12,462 bases of DNA. Source: Candidatus Zixiibacteriota bacterium. Lineage in GTDB: Bacteria > Zixibacteria > MSB-5A5 > GN15 > FEB-12. The notes beneath the pieces were generated by a model. That model was not told the origin of the DNA. It did not search any database and saw only the letters and a program-made list of their open reading frames with translations. Below are positions 1 through 7,132 of this stretch, piece after piece (position 1 is the first letter of the stretch; each line of letters opens with the position of its first letter). The stretch lies in the NCBI GenBank assembly GCA_023700785.1, contig JAMPYH010000048.1, positions 1 to 12,462 of the forward strand, read 5' to 3'. The position numbers were made by a program, and so were the translations under genes.

Positions 1-995
1 ACACCGCCAAGGTCCAGTCGCTCCTGCTGTATCGCGCGACTCATCCCGATACGCTGGCCATAACGGACACCATACTCAATTTCGCTATACCGCCATTGGC
101 TCCCGGCAGGCGGGATACTCTCGTCTTTTCGCTGACAGAGAACTCGATCTATGCGTATGTCGGCGCGATGTTGAGTACCGATGGTCGGTTGACCAACAAT
201 CGCGGCTTTGCCTGGATCACCGGCACACTTTTCCCGGGCATGATCATCTCGGAGTTTCTTCCGGACCCGCAGTCGCCGCTGCAGACTGAGTGGGTGGAGT
301 TGCGCAACATATCCGGCGGGTCGGTCAATCTCGCGAACTGGCGGTTCGGAGACGAACTGAATCTTCGGCTAATATCCTCCACCACGTTTAATATCGCGGT
401 CGGCGGCAGGATCATTCTGGCGCAGGACAGCGCCGCGTTCAGGCAATTCTACACCAGCTTTTCCGGATTGCTTCTTCAGTCATCGCAGTGGTCGAGCCTG
501 AACAACGCGGGTGATGTCATCCGGTTGGTGGATCAGCATGGGTTTACCGTTGACCGCTACCAATATCTGACCGCGTACGGCGGCAACTATACCTGGTCAC
601 GGGATGAATCGGAACAGCCTGATGGCGACTGGGCGAAATCCGCAACTTCGGGCGGCACCCCCGGCGCGGCCAACACCATCTGGACACAACCGACCGCCGG
701 GCGAACCAGTGTTACCATCTCGCCGCAAGTATTCTCCCCCGACGGAGACGGGTTTGAAGACGAGACCATGATCTCGCTCACCAGCGTGCAGGCATCCGGC
801 TACACGCTCAAGATCTATGACCGGACCGGTCGCGAGGTAAAGACTTTTCTTGACGGCCAAACGGACTTGCTTGCCACGTATCGCTGGGACGGCCGCACCG
901 ATTCGGGCGAACGCCTGCCGATCGGCATCTACATCTGCTATTTTGAAGCTGAAGGTGTAGAGTCGGTCAAAGAAACGGTGGTGATCGCGCGATGA
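1..995 (+). CDS. Secreted lamin-tail-domain protein with FlgD-like C-terminal domain (5' partial)
   Basis: The reading frame is open from base 3, so the gene begins upstream of the window; about 330 residues are visible. A TTG at 96 is not needed as a start. Roughly residues 80-226 form a lamin-tail domain (LTD): it opens with IISEFLPDP, followed by EWVELRN and the 'NLANWRFGD' core, and ends in the usual GGTPGAAN. Residues about 237-330 form a FlgD-like/gliding-motility-type Ig domain: VFSPDGDGFEDE, then LKIYDRTGREV, YRWDGRTDSGERLPIGIY and a terminal VKETVVIAR. This layout is typical of large exported surface proteins in FCB bacteria, where such C-terminal domains often act as secretion or anchoring modules. 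Upstream domains and any signal peptide are outside the window. Its stop overlaps the next gene's start (ATGA), suggesting translational coupling to the outer-membrane barrel. The domain assignment is firm; ligand and secretion route are unknown. Confidence 0.85.
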   Translation, partial: TAKVQSLLLYRATHPDTLAITDTILNFAIPPLAPGRRDTLVFSLTENSIYAYVGAMLSTDGRLTNNRGFAWITGTLFPGMIISEFLPDPQSPLQTEWVELRNISGGSVNLANWRFGDELNLRLISSTTFNIAVGGRIILAQDSAAFRQFYTSFSGLLLQSSQWSSLNNAGDVIRLVDQHGFTVDRYQYLTAYGGNYTWSRDESEQPDGDWAKSATSGGTPGAANTIWTQPTAGRTSVTISPQVFSPDGDGFEDETMISLTSVQASGYTLKIYDRTGREVKTFLDGQTDLLATYRWDGRTDSGERLPIGIYICYFEAEGVESVKETVVIAR

Positions 996-1837
996 AGATA
1001 TTCACCACTATTGTAATGATCGTCATGATCTGTGTTATGGCGAGCCCGGTTATGGCGTTCGAATTCCTGACCAATCGCGCCACCGGCATGGGGCAGGCGT
1101 CGCTGCTTTCATCCCCCTCTCCATCGGAACTGGTCAATCTTCCTTCGGGCAGGATCGCGTTGGGCGAATATCGGGTCGAGACCGCTCTCAACCGAGCATT
1201 CGATCTGAAAGATTTTGACCAGTTCATGCTCGCCGGCGCGTGGCGCAAGGGGAGACTCGGATTCGCCGCTGGATTCTCGCAGTTCGGCAACTCCGAACTC
1301 TATTCCGAACAGATAGCCAAACTAACGGTCTTCACTCATTATGATTCGCTCACTTTCGCCGCGGGCGGATCTTTTATGAAGGTCGCATTCGGCGGTGGCT
1401 ACGAAGGCTTAAGCGCCGGGACGCTTCATCTCGGCGTAGCGTATCAGCGCAACTGGCTGACCGCGTCGGCTGGCGCGGATAATCTCACCTCTCCATCGCT
1501 CAACGACGGCAGCCCGAAATACCAGCCGATCTATACGGTTCAGGCTGAGTACCGAGGGAGACAGCCGCTCTCCATCGTTGGTCGCCTTCAGGTGGAACAG
1601 AATGAGACCGCCCGGTTCTCGCTCGCGCAGCACCTGGCCCTGGGGCAGGCAGCGGCGGTGATGTTTGGGTTGGTGACCGCCCCGGTGCAGTTCGGCGGCG
1701 GGATCGAGATTTCGCACAAAGGAGCGATCCTGACCTACAGCATGGCGGTGCATCCGGTCCTTGGTCTCTCCCAAACTATCTCCGTCTCCTATGGCAATCA
1801 GGCTCGAAAAAATCGAGGAACGGGTGAGTTTAAGTAA
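992..1837 (+). CDS. PorV/PorQ-like outer-membrane beta-barrel protein
   Basis: 281 residues. A Sec signal peptide is clear: MKIF, then a hydrophobic stretch ending ASPVMA, with likely cleavage after about residue 22. The mature N-terminus FEFLTNRATGMGQASLL resembles the start of PorV/PorQ-type (UPF0164-like) barrels, which often begin with a 'G-R-A-x-G-x-A' type plug segment. The rest alternates short polar/aromatic beta-strands with glycine-rich turns (AAGGSFMKVAFGGGYEGL, LHLGVAYQRNWLTASAGADN), as expected of a barrel of 12-14 strands. The ATG overlaps the upstream stop by 4 bases. In FCB bacteria such barrels commonly follow genes for exported surface proteins and help their export or anchoring. 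The pairing here fits that role but does not prove it. The family call rests on overall pattern rather than a unique motif, so another small outer-membrane porin is possible. Confidence 0.65.
   Translation: MKIFTTIVMIVMICVMASPVMAFEFLTNRATGMGQASLLSSPSPSELVNLPSGRIALGEYRVETALNRAFDLKDFDQFMLAGAWRKGRLGFAAGFSQFGNSELYSEQIAKLTVFTHYDSLTFAAGGSFMKVAFGGGYEGLSAGTLHLGVAYQRNWLTASAGADNLTSPSLNDGSPKYQPIYTVQAEYRGRQPLSIVGRLQVEQNETARFSLAQHLALGQAAAVMFGLVTAPVQFGGGIEISHKGAILTYSMAVHPVLGLSQTISVSYGNQARKNRGTGEFK
1814..1819 (+). promoter_or_regulatory. Ribosome binding site supporting GTG start of dgt
   Basis: The sequence GAGGAA ends 4 bases before GTG 1824, with the GAGG core about 6 bases away. It lies inside the 3' end of the barrel gene. 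An in-frame ATG at 1791 has no Shine-Dalgarno sequence. A further ATG at 1854 has AGGA at 1843-1846 and is a credible alternative start that would shorten the protein by 10 residues. Confidence 0.5.
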
Positions 1838-2960
1838 GCGGCAGGATACCGAAATGCGGGAGCTTGCCAATCTCGCGCCGTACGGATCAAAAGCGTCTGA
1901 ATCCAGGGGACGGAGTTTCCCCGAACAGGAACATCCTTATCGCACGGCGTTTCAACGCGATCGAGATCGGATCATTCACTCGACCGCCTTTCGCCGCATG
2001 GAATACAAGACACAGGTTTTCCTGCCGCACGAGGGAGATCATTTCAGGACGCGACTTACGCACACCATCGAGGTCGCGCAGATCTCCAGGACCATGGCCC
2101 GTTGCCTACGAGTAAACGAAGATCTGAGCGAGGCGATCGCGCTGGTACACGATCTGGGGCATACTCCGTTTGGTCACGCCGGCGAGGATGTCCTCGACGA
2201 TCTGCTGGCGGGGCAGGGGGGATTCAACCATAACAACCAGTCGCTTCGCGTGGTTGATCTCCTGGAACAGCGCTATCCGGATCATCCGGGTCTGAATCTA
2301 ACCTATGAAGTGCGCGAGGGGATCGTCAAGCACGAAACCACCGTCAAGGTTCATCGGCCGGAGTTTGACCCGTCCACGCGGTCATCGCTGGAAGCATCGC
2401 TGGTTGATATCGCCGATGAGATCGCCTATAATGCGCATGATATAGACGATGGTCTGGCGTCCGGGCTGCTTCACCTTGAAGATCTCACCCAGCTCTCCAT
2501 CTGGTCGCTGCTTGAGCAGGCGGGCGGTCGATCGCTCAAAGGAATGAATGACCGCGAACTGCGCTTCTCGCTGGTCAGGCACCTCGTGAACGCCGCCACC
2601 GTTGATGTATTAGAGGAGTCTGATCGCCAATTGAGCCGGCTCGGGATCACCGACCTGGCATCGCTGGTGAGCGCGCCTGAGCGGGTGGCCCGGTACTCGC
2701 CCGGGATGGAGTCGATGGTCAAAGAGCTCAAGAATTTTCTCCGTTCCAAACTGTACCGGCACGAACGACTGGTGCTGTTGGGCGAAAAAGCCCGGCGGGT
2801 GATTGAGACATTGTACTGGCGGCTGGACAAACAGCCGGAGCTTATGCCCGAACGGTATCGGGAGATGTTGCTGACCGAGGATAAGCCGATCGTGATCGCG
2901 GATTATATCGCCGGCATGACCGACCGCTACGCCGAACGGCTGTGTTCGGAACTGACGTAG
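1824..2960 (+). CDS. dgt: Deoxyguanosinetriphosphate triphosphohydrolase-like protein (HD domain)
   Basis: Hydrolyses dNTPs (classically dGTP) to the deoxynucleoside plus triphosphate, in the cytoplasm. 378 residues from the GTG. Signature features: APYGSKASESRGR near the N-terminus, RTAFQRDRDRIIHSTAFRR, YKTQVF, TRLTHTIEVAQI (metal ligand His80), HDLGHTPFGHAGE (His109-Asp110 of the HD motif), then VKHET and VDIADEIAYNAHDIDDGL, carrying the distal Asp. All metal-binding elements of the HD phosphohydrolase fold are present. The sequence matches the shorter 'type 2' dGTPase-like subfamily rather than the E. coli enzyme. I chose GTG 1824 because it has a Shine-Dalgarno sequence and gives the N-terminal length I recall for relatives before the LAPY motif; 1791 and 1854 are alternatives. 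The start overlaps the barrel gene by 14 bases, so it is probably co-transcribed. In vivo substrate preference cannot be read from sequence. Confidence 0.93.
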   Translation: MSLSKRQDTEMRELANLAPYGSKASESRGRSFPEQEHPYRTAFQRDRDRIIHSTAFRRMEYKTQVFLPHEGDHFRTRLTHTIEVAQISRTMARCLRVNEDLSEAIALVHDLGHTPFGHAGEDVLDDLLAGQGGFNHNNQSLRVVDLLEQRYPDHPGLNLTYEVREGIVKHETTVKVHRPEFDPSTRSSLEASLVDIADEIAYNAHDIDDGLASGLLHLEDLTQLSIWSLLEQAGGRSLKGMNDRELRFSLVRHLVNAATVDVLEESDRQLSRLGITDLASLVSAPERVARYSPGMESMVKELKNFLRSKLYRHERLVLLGEKARRVIETLYWRLDKQPELMPERYREMLLTEDKPIVIADYIAGMTDRYAERLCSELT

Positions 2961-2988
2961 AGAAACGCAGACACTACAGTAAGCAAGT

Positions 2989-3363
2989 ATGGATCGATTC
3001 TCCAGAGAACATAAGCGGACCTATCGGGAGCTGAACTCCCAGCACCTCGCGGCACTGGAGCGCGAAGGTTCGGACCTGGCGTCGGCGCATGTTACCTGCC
3101 ATCAGTTTGAACTGCATGACGACACCGCGGTCGGAACTCTGCGGAGTCTGCTGTTAGCCAGCGGATTCCATGTACTAAAGGTCTCCAAACAGCAGGTGCC
3201 GGAGCAGGGGCCGGTGGATTTTAAGTGGAAGCTCGAGGCTGAGCTCAAGATGATCCCGATGCTTCCCAGTTTGCATGAGATGACTGATTACTGTTGCGAT
3301 CTTGCCCGTATGGCCGACGCCGAATACAAGGGCTGGTACGCGCAACTTGTTCGCAAGTCCTAA
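2989..3363 (+). CDS. RraB-family (RNase E inhibitor-like) protein
   Basis: 124 residues with no signal peptide. The central part follows the RraB pattern: 'LEREGSDLASAHVTCHQFEL' (a helix ending in a beta-strand, where RraB proteins have 'G.D....v....yf'), a helix LRSLLLASGFHVLKVS, a strand FKWKLEAELKMIP, a helix LHEMTDYCCDLARMAD and the closing YKGWYAQL, like the 'YDGW.a' ending of the family. In gamma-proteobacteria RraB binds RNase E and alters mRNA decay; elsewhere the fold is found in proteins of unknown role. It lies 28 bases after dgt and 22 bases before an exported amidase, so it probably shares their transcript. No strong Shine-Dalgarno sequence precedes the ATG. Family membership is fairly likely; RNase E inhibition is not established. 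Confidence 0.7.
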   Translation: MDRFSREHKRTYRELNSQHLAALEREGSDLASAHVTCHQFELHDDTAVGTLRSLLLASGFHVLKVSKQQVPEQGPVDFKWKLEAELKMIPMLPSLHEMTDYCCDLARMADAEYKGWYAQLVRKS

Positions 3364-3385
3364 TAACCTGAACAGGGAAACAGCT

Positions 3386-5035
3386 ATGCGCAGCGTGCTT
3401 GTCCTGCTCCTGGCAGCGGTCTCGTCGCCGGCGGCCGCGCCGATCGACACCATGAAGGTCACCAAAGAAAACATCCAGGCGGCTGAGTCGATCATCGGAT
3501 TCGAGTTCACCGACGCCGAGCGTGACAGCATGCTTGAATCGCTCAAAGAGAATCTCATCGCCTCCGAGAAACTCCGCACGGTGCTGATCGACAACTCGGT
3601 TCCGCCGGCGCTGCAGTTCAATCCGATCCCGGTCGGGTTCAAGATGCCGACCGAGCGCAAGCCGGTCGAGTACTCGCCAATCGACTCGATAAAGCGTCCC
3701 CAAGAGCTGAATGACCTCGCCTTTTATTCGGTCCGCGAACTGGCCGACCTGATCCGAACCCGTCAGGTAACTTCGGTAGAGTTAACGGATCTTTTCATCG
3801 CCAGGCTGAAGAAATATGATCCGCAATTGCATTGTGTCATCACCCTGACCGAAGAACGGGCGCTGGCTCATGCGGCGAAGGCTGACCAGGAGATCGCGGC
3901 GGGGCGGTATCGCGGGCCGTTGCACGGCATCCCCTATGGCGCCAAAGATCTGCTTGCGGCCAAAGGATACAAAACGACCTGGGGCTCGGTCCCCTACAAG
4001 GATCAGGTGATTGACGCCGACGCGACCGTCATCCAGAAACTTGATTCGGCGGGCGCGATCCTCGTTGCCAAAATGACCCTCGGAGAACTTGCCTGGGGAG
4101 ATGTCTGGTTCGGAGAGAAAACACGCAACCCGTGGGATACATCGCAAGGCTCCAGCGGCTCCTCGGCAGGGTCAGCGTCGGCCGTAGCGGCAGGATTGCT
4201 TCCGTTCGCCATTGGCACCGAGACCTGGGGCTCGATCGTCTCACCGTCCACACGATGCGGCACAACCGGGCTACGCCCAACCTACGGGCGGGTCAGCCGC
4301 ACCGGCGCGATGGCCCTCAGTTGGACGATGGACAAGATCGGACCGATCTGTCGGACTGTCGAAGATTGCGCGATCGTCTTCGACGCGATCATCGGCCCCG
4401 ATGGAGTTGACCAAACCCTGATCGACGCGCCCTTCACTTACAGCCACCACGTTGACTTGAGTAAATTACGGATCGGTTATCTGGCGAAAGATATGGAGGA
4501 AGACACCAACGCCGCGCCGTTCGACAGGGCGACTATCGCGAAACTCAAAGAGATGGGGGGAATCCTTGTCGAGATCAAGCTGCCGGACTATCCGATTGAC
4601 GCGATGTCGATCATTTTGAGCGCTGAAGCTGCTGCCGCGTTTGACGAACTAACTCGTTCCGGCCGGGATGACCTGATGATCCGCCAGATCAAGAATGCCT
4701 GGCCAAATGTCTTCCGCGCGTCGAGGTTTATTCCGGCGGTAGAATATATCCAGGCGAATCGTTTGCGTTATAAAGTGATCCAGGAGATGGCGGCTGTCAT
4801 GGAGGGTATCGACGTCTATGTCTCGCCATCCTTTGGCGGGAATAATCTCCTGCTCACAAACCTGACAAGCCATCCCTGTGTCGTTCTCCCCAACGGCTTT
4901 GACAGCACCGGCCACCCGACGAGCATCACGTTTATGTCCAACCTGTACGACGAAGCTACTTTGCTTGCGGTAGCCAAAGCATACCAGGACGCCACAGATT
5001 TTCATCGCCAACATCCGAAAAACGTTCTGCCATAA
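3386..5035 (+). CDS. Exported amidase-signature hydrolase (amidase A)
   Basis: 549 residues. ATG 3386 is preferred over earlier in-frame codons because AGGGA lies at 3374-3378 and the protein then begins with a Sec signal peptide (MRSVLVLLLAAVSSPAAA, cleavage near residue 18). Residues about 25-100 are a helical pre-domain, and the amidase-signature (GatA/FAAH-like) fold follows. The Ser-cisSer-Lys triad is intact: Lys187 in YGAKDL, Ser259 in GSSAGSA and Ser283 in TWGSIVSP; the 24-residue gap between the serines equals that in FAAH. These enzymes hydrolyse or transfer amides. Despite GatA similarity, a tRNA amidotransferase role is unlikely because the protein is exported and there are no gatB or gatC neighbours. 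It belongs to a subgroup of exported amidases with 'TETxGSIVSPSTRCG' that I recall from several environmental phyla; the substrate is unknown. It is the last gene before an intrinsic terminator, and a paralogue follows. Confidence 0.9.
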   Translation: MRSVLVLLLAAVSSPAAAPIDTMKVTKENIQAAESIIGFEFTDAERDSMLESLKENLIASEKLRTVLIDNSVPPALQFNPIPVGFKMPTERKPVEYSPIDSIKRPQELNDLAFYSVRELADLIRTRQVTSVELTDLFIARLKKYDPQLHCVITLTEERALAHAAKADQEIAAGRYRGPLHGIPYGAKDLLAAKGYKTTWGSVPYKDQVIDADATVIQKLDSAGAILVAKMTLGELAWGDVWFGEKTRNPWDTSQGSSGSSAGSASAVAAGLLPFAIGTETWGSIVSPSTRCGTTGLRPTYGRVSRTGAMALSWTMDKIGPICRTVEDCAIVFDAIIGPDGVDQTLIDAPFTYSHHVDLSKLRIGYLAKDMEEDTNAAPFDRATIAKLKEMGGILVEIKLPDYPIDAMSIILSAEAAAAFDELTRSGRDDLMIRQIKNAWPNVFRASRFIPAVEYIQANRLRYKVIQEMAAVMEGIDVYVSPSFGGNNLLLTNLTSHPCVVLPNGFDSTGHPTSITFMSNLYDEATLLAVAKAYQDATDFHRQHPKNVLP

Positions 5036-5061
5036 CTGACCTGTTCGGCAGTCACAAGCTC

Positions 5062-5106
5062 CCGGCGCCGAACAATCTGCTGTTCGACGCCGGTTTTCTG
5101 CTTTGC
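5062..5106 (+). terminator. Intrinsic terminator after amidase A
   Basis: CCGGCG (5062-5067) pairs with CGCCGG (5088-5093), and CGAACA (5069-5074) pairs with TGTTCG (5081-5086). The two helices are separated by one C/A mismatch and close on a 6-base loop. TTTTCTGCTTTGCTTT follows directly. This is a 12-bp imperfect stem with a T-rich tail, 26 bases after the amidase stop, and it should end the transcript carrying barrel, dgt, rraB-like and amidase A. Confidence 0.8.
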
Positions 5107-5311
5107 TTTCTCGAGGGTCTGCCGCGCAGCCGAATGTGGAGTTATTTATGCGGTTTTGGCTGTTTATGTCGTTGGGCGAGGAATTCGCTTACCCGTAAAC
5201 TTTGCGACCGAATCTTCACGCTTTTATGCAACAGGCACGATTATATTCCGTCCTGTTAGTGGTATAACAAACGCGGGTCATTCCGCGAGTTTTGACTATG
5301 AAACAGGACGT
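5107..5311 (+). promoter_or_regulatory. Leader region of amidase B; probable promoter zone, possible 16-codon leader ORF
   Basis: This gap follows the terminator, so it must hold the promoter for amidase B. TATATT at 5242-5247 and TATAAC at 5263-5268 are possible -10 boxes, but neither has a convincing -35 at 16-18 bases. A small ORF at 5148-5198 (ATG to TAA, 16 codons, start MRFWLFM) is preceded by GGAG at 5138-5141 with 6-base spacing; it could be a leader peptide or chance. A TTG-started extension of the amidase frame from 5156 would put about 52 residues before a clear signal peptide and is therefore unlikely. Confidence 0.35.
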
Positions 5312-7054
5312 ATGAGAGGATATTCAGCAGCCCTATTCTGCCTTCTGCTTGCCGCTTCCCAGACCAACGCCGGCCCGACCGACACCTCACAAATAACTGA
5401 CGCGCGCGTGGAAGCCGCCGAAAAACTGATCGGCATCGATTTCACCCCTTCCGAGATCGACAGCATGATCGAGATCCTGACGAAATATCGCCAGGACTAT
5501 GAGCTGTTGCGCAAATCGCAGATCCTGCCGTCCGATGTTCCGGCCCTGATGTTCAACCCGGTGACTGCCGGCCTCAGTTTTGATAAGCGCAAGCTCTCGC
5601 TGGCGCTCAGCCCGGTCGAGATCGATACGGTTCCATCGGATCTTAACGACCTCGCCTTTCTGCCGGTTCGAGAGCTCAGCGAGTTGATCCGGACTCGCAG
5701 GGTCAGCTCGACCGACCTCACCAGGATGTTTCTCGCCCGGCTGACGAAATACGGGACGGAACTGCACTGTGTCATCACGCTGACTGAAGCTATGGCGTTG
5801 CGACAGGCGGCCAAAGCGGACGAAGAGATCGCGTCGGGTCATTATCGCGGCCCATTGCACGGCATTCCGTATGGAGTCAAGGATCTGTTCGCGGTTGAGG
5901 GGTATCCGACCACATACGGGACAATCGCCTTCAAAGATAACATGAGTAACCAGACTGCCACGGTTATCAGGCGTCTCGAGGAAGCGGGGGCGGTTTTGGT
6001 CGCCAAACTCTCCATGGGGGAATTGGCCTGGGGCGATATCTGGTACGGCGGAGTCACCCGTAATCCCTGGAATCCGAATGAGCGATCTGCCGGTTCTTCA
6101 GCCGGCCCCGCCGCGGCAACATCGGCCGGCCTGGTGCCGTTTGCTATCGGGACCGAGACCTGGGGTTCTATCGTCTCGCCATCCACGCGCTGTGGCGTCA
6201 CCGGACTTCGCCCCACGTATGGCCGGGTCAGCCGCGAGGGAGCTATGTCGCTTAGCTGGTCGATTGACAAAGTCGGCCCGATCTGCCGAACGGTTGAAGA
6301 TTGCGCGGTCGTATTGTCCGCGATCATGGGGCCGGACGGCCTCGATATGACGGTCGAGGATCTCCCGTTCAACTATAACTATATGGCCGACCTGTCAAAA
6401 CTTCGCGTTGGTTACCTGAAGGTTGATTTCGAGCGCGGAACCAATCGGGTCAATGATCTCAAAACGATTCAGCAGCTTCGTCGCATGGGGGTGAACCTCA
6501 TTGAAGTCAGACTTCCTGAGATACCGGTGCAGGCGATGGAGTTCATTCTTACCGCTGAAGCCGCGGCGTCATTCGACGAGTTGACCCGCTCGAACAAGGA
6601 TGACCTGTTGGCCCAGCAGATGAAAACCGCGTGGCCGAACATGTTCCGCGCGTCGCGATTTATCCCGGCGGTGGAGTACATACAGGCGACCCGACTCCGG
6701 CATCAGGCTGTCGAGGAAATGAACGCGCTTTTTGAGACAGTCGATGTCATCCTCGCACCAACTTTCGACGGCAATAATCTCTTTTTGACCAATCTCACCG
6801 GTCATCCCTGCGTAGTGGTCCCAAACGGCTTCGATCCGCAAGGTATCCCGACCAGCGTCACGTTTGTCGGCCCTCTCTATGGCGAGGCGACTCTACTGGC
6901 TGTCGCCAGGCAGTTCCAGGACGCGACGTCGTTTCACAAGATGCAGCCACCTCGCTATTCGCGAAAAGGATACGAGAGGAACTCCCGCGGTCTGGGTGCG
7001 GCGGGGGGCGATGCGCCCGATTCGGCTTCCAGCCGTCAATTTAATCGCTGGTAG
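5312..7054 (+). CDS. Exported amidase-signature hydrolase (amidase B), paralogue of amidase A
   Basis: 580 residues from ATG 5312, which has AGGA at 5305-5308 (spacing only 3 bases). The protein starts with a Sec signal peptide (MRGYSAALFCLLLAASQTNA). The layout is the same as amidase A: a helical pre-domain, then an amidase-signature domain with triad Lys190, Ser262 and Ser286. From TETWGSIV to GPDG, 53 of 63 residues match amidase A by my count, so the two are close paralogues from a tandem duplication. It differs in the glycine-rich loop (GSSAGPAA for GSSAGSAS) and at the C-terminus, where it runs about 30 residues past the usual family end at 'FHKMQPP' into a low-complexity, Ser/Gly/Arg-rich tail. 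That tail looks like former intergenic DNA and may reflect stop-codon loss or a frameshift. Substrate unknown. It is separated from amidase A by a terminator and is followed 78 bases later by pcm. Confidence 0.9.
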   Translation: MRGYSAALFCLLLAASQTNAGPTDTSQITDARVEAAEKLIGIDFTPSEIDSMIEILTKYRQDYELLRKSQILPSDVPALMFNPVTAGLSFDKRKLSLALSPVEIDTVPSDLNDLAFLPVRELSELIRTRRVSSTDLTRMFLARLTKYGTELHCVITLTEAMALRQAAKADEEIASGHYRGPLHGIPYGVKDLFAVEGYPTTYGTIAFKDNMSNQTATVIRRLEEAGAVLVAKLSMGELAWGDIWYGGVTRNPWNPNERSAGSSAGPAAATSAGLVPFAIGTETWGSIVSPSTRCGVTGLRPTYGRVSREGAMSLSWSIDKVGPICRTVEDCAVVLSAIMGPDGLDMTVEDLPFNYNYMADLSKLRVGYLKVDFERGTNRVNDLKTIQQLRRMGVNLIEVRLPEIPVQAMEFILTAEAAASFDELTRSNKDDLLAQQMKTAWPNMFRASRFIPAVEYIQATRLRHQAVEEMNALFETVDVILAPTFDGNNLFLTNLTGHPCVVVPNGFDPQGIPTSVTFVGPLYGEATLLAVARQFQDATSFHKMQPPRYSRKGYERNSRGLGAAGGDAPDSASSRQFNRW

Positions 7055-7132
7055 ATTCGCGATTCGCCACGTCCACCTTGATCCGCCGCTACTTGAGTTT
7101 GCGGCCGATGGCCCTTATGTTACTGCTGTACT

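Noticed and set aside
3302..3385. N-terminal extension of amidase A overlapping the RraB-like gene
   Set aside because: It has no Shine-Dalgarno sequence, overlaps a real gene and would bury the signal peptide. ATG 3386 has AGGGA at the right distance.
5156..5311. TTG-started N-terminal extension of amidase B
   Set aside because: It would place about 52 residues before a clear Sec signal peptide. The ATG at 5312 has a nearby AGGA and gives the same layout as amidase A.
5842..6372. 176-codon minus-strand ORF inside amidase B
   Set aside because: It lies wholly opposite conserved amidase-signature sequence, and a similar antisense frame occurs opposite amidase A because the two genes are paralogues. 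It has no recognisable domain.
7011..7023. GGGCG-ATG-CGCCC mini-palindrome in the amidase B tail
   Set aside because: 5-bp arms inside GC-rich coding sequence, with no T-run or promoter context; likely chance.
3386..7054. Amidases as GatA subunits of the tRNA amidotransferase
   Set aside because: Both have signal peptides and a helical pre-domain, and no gatB or gatC is nearby. The similarity reflects the shared amidase-signature fold.
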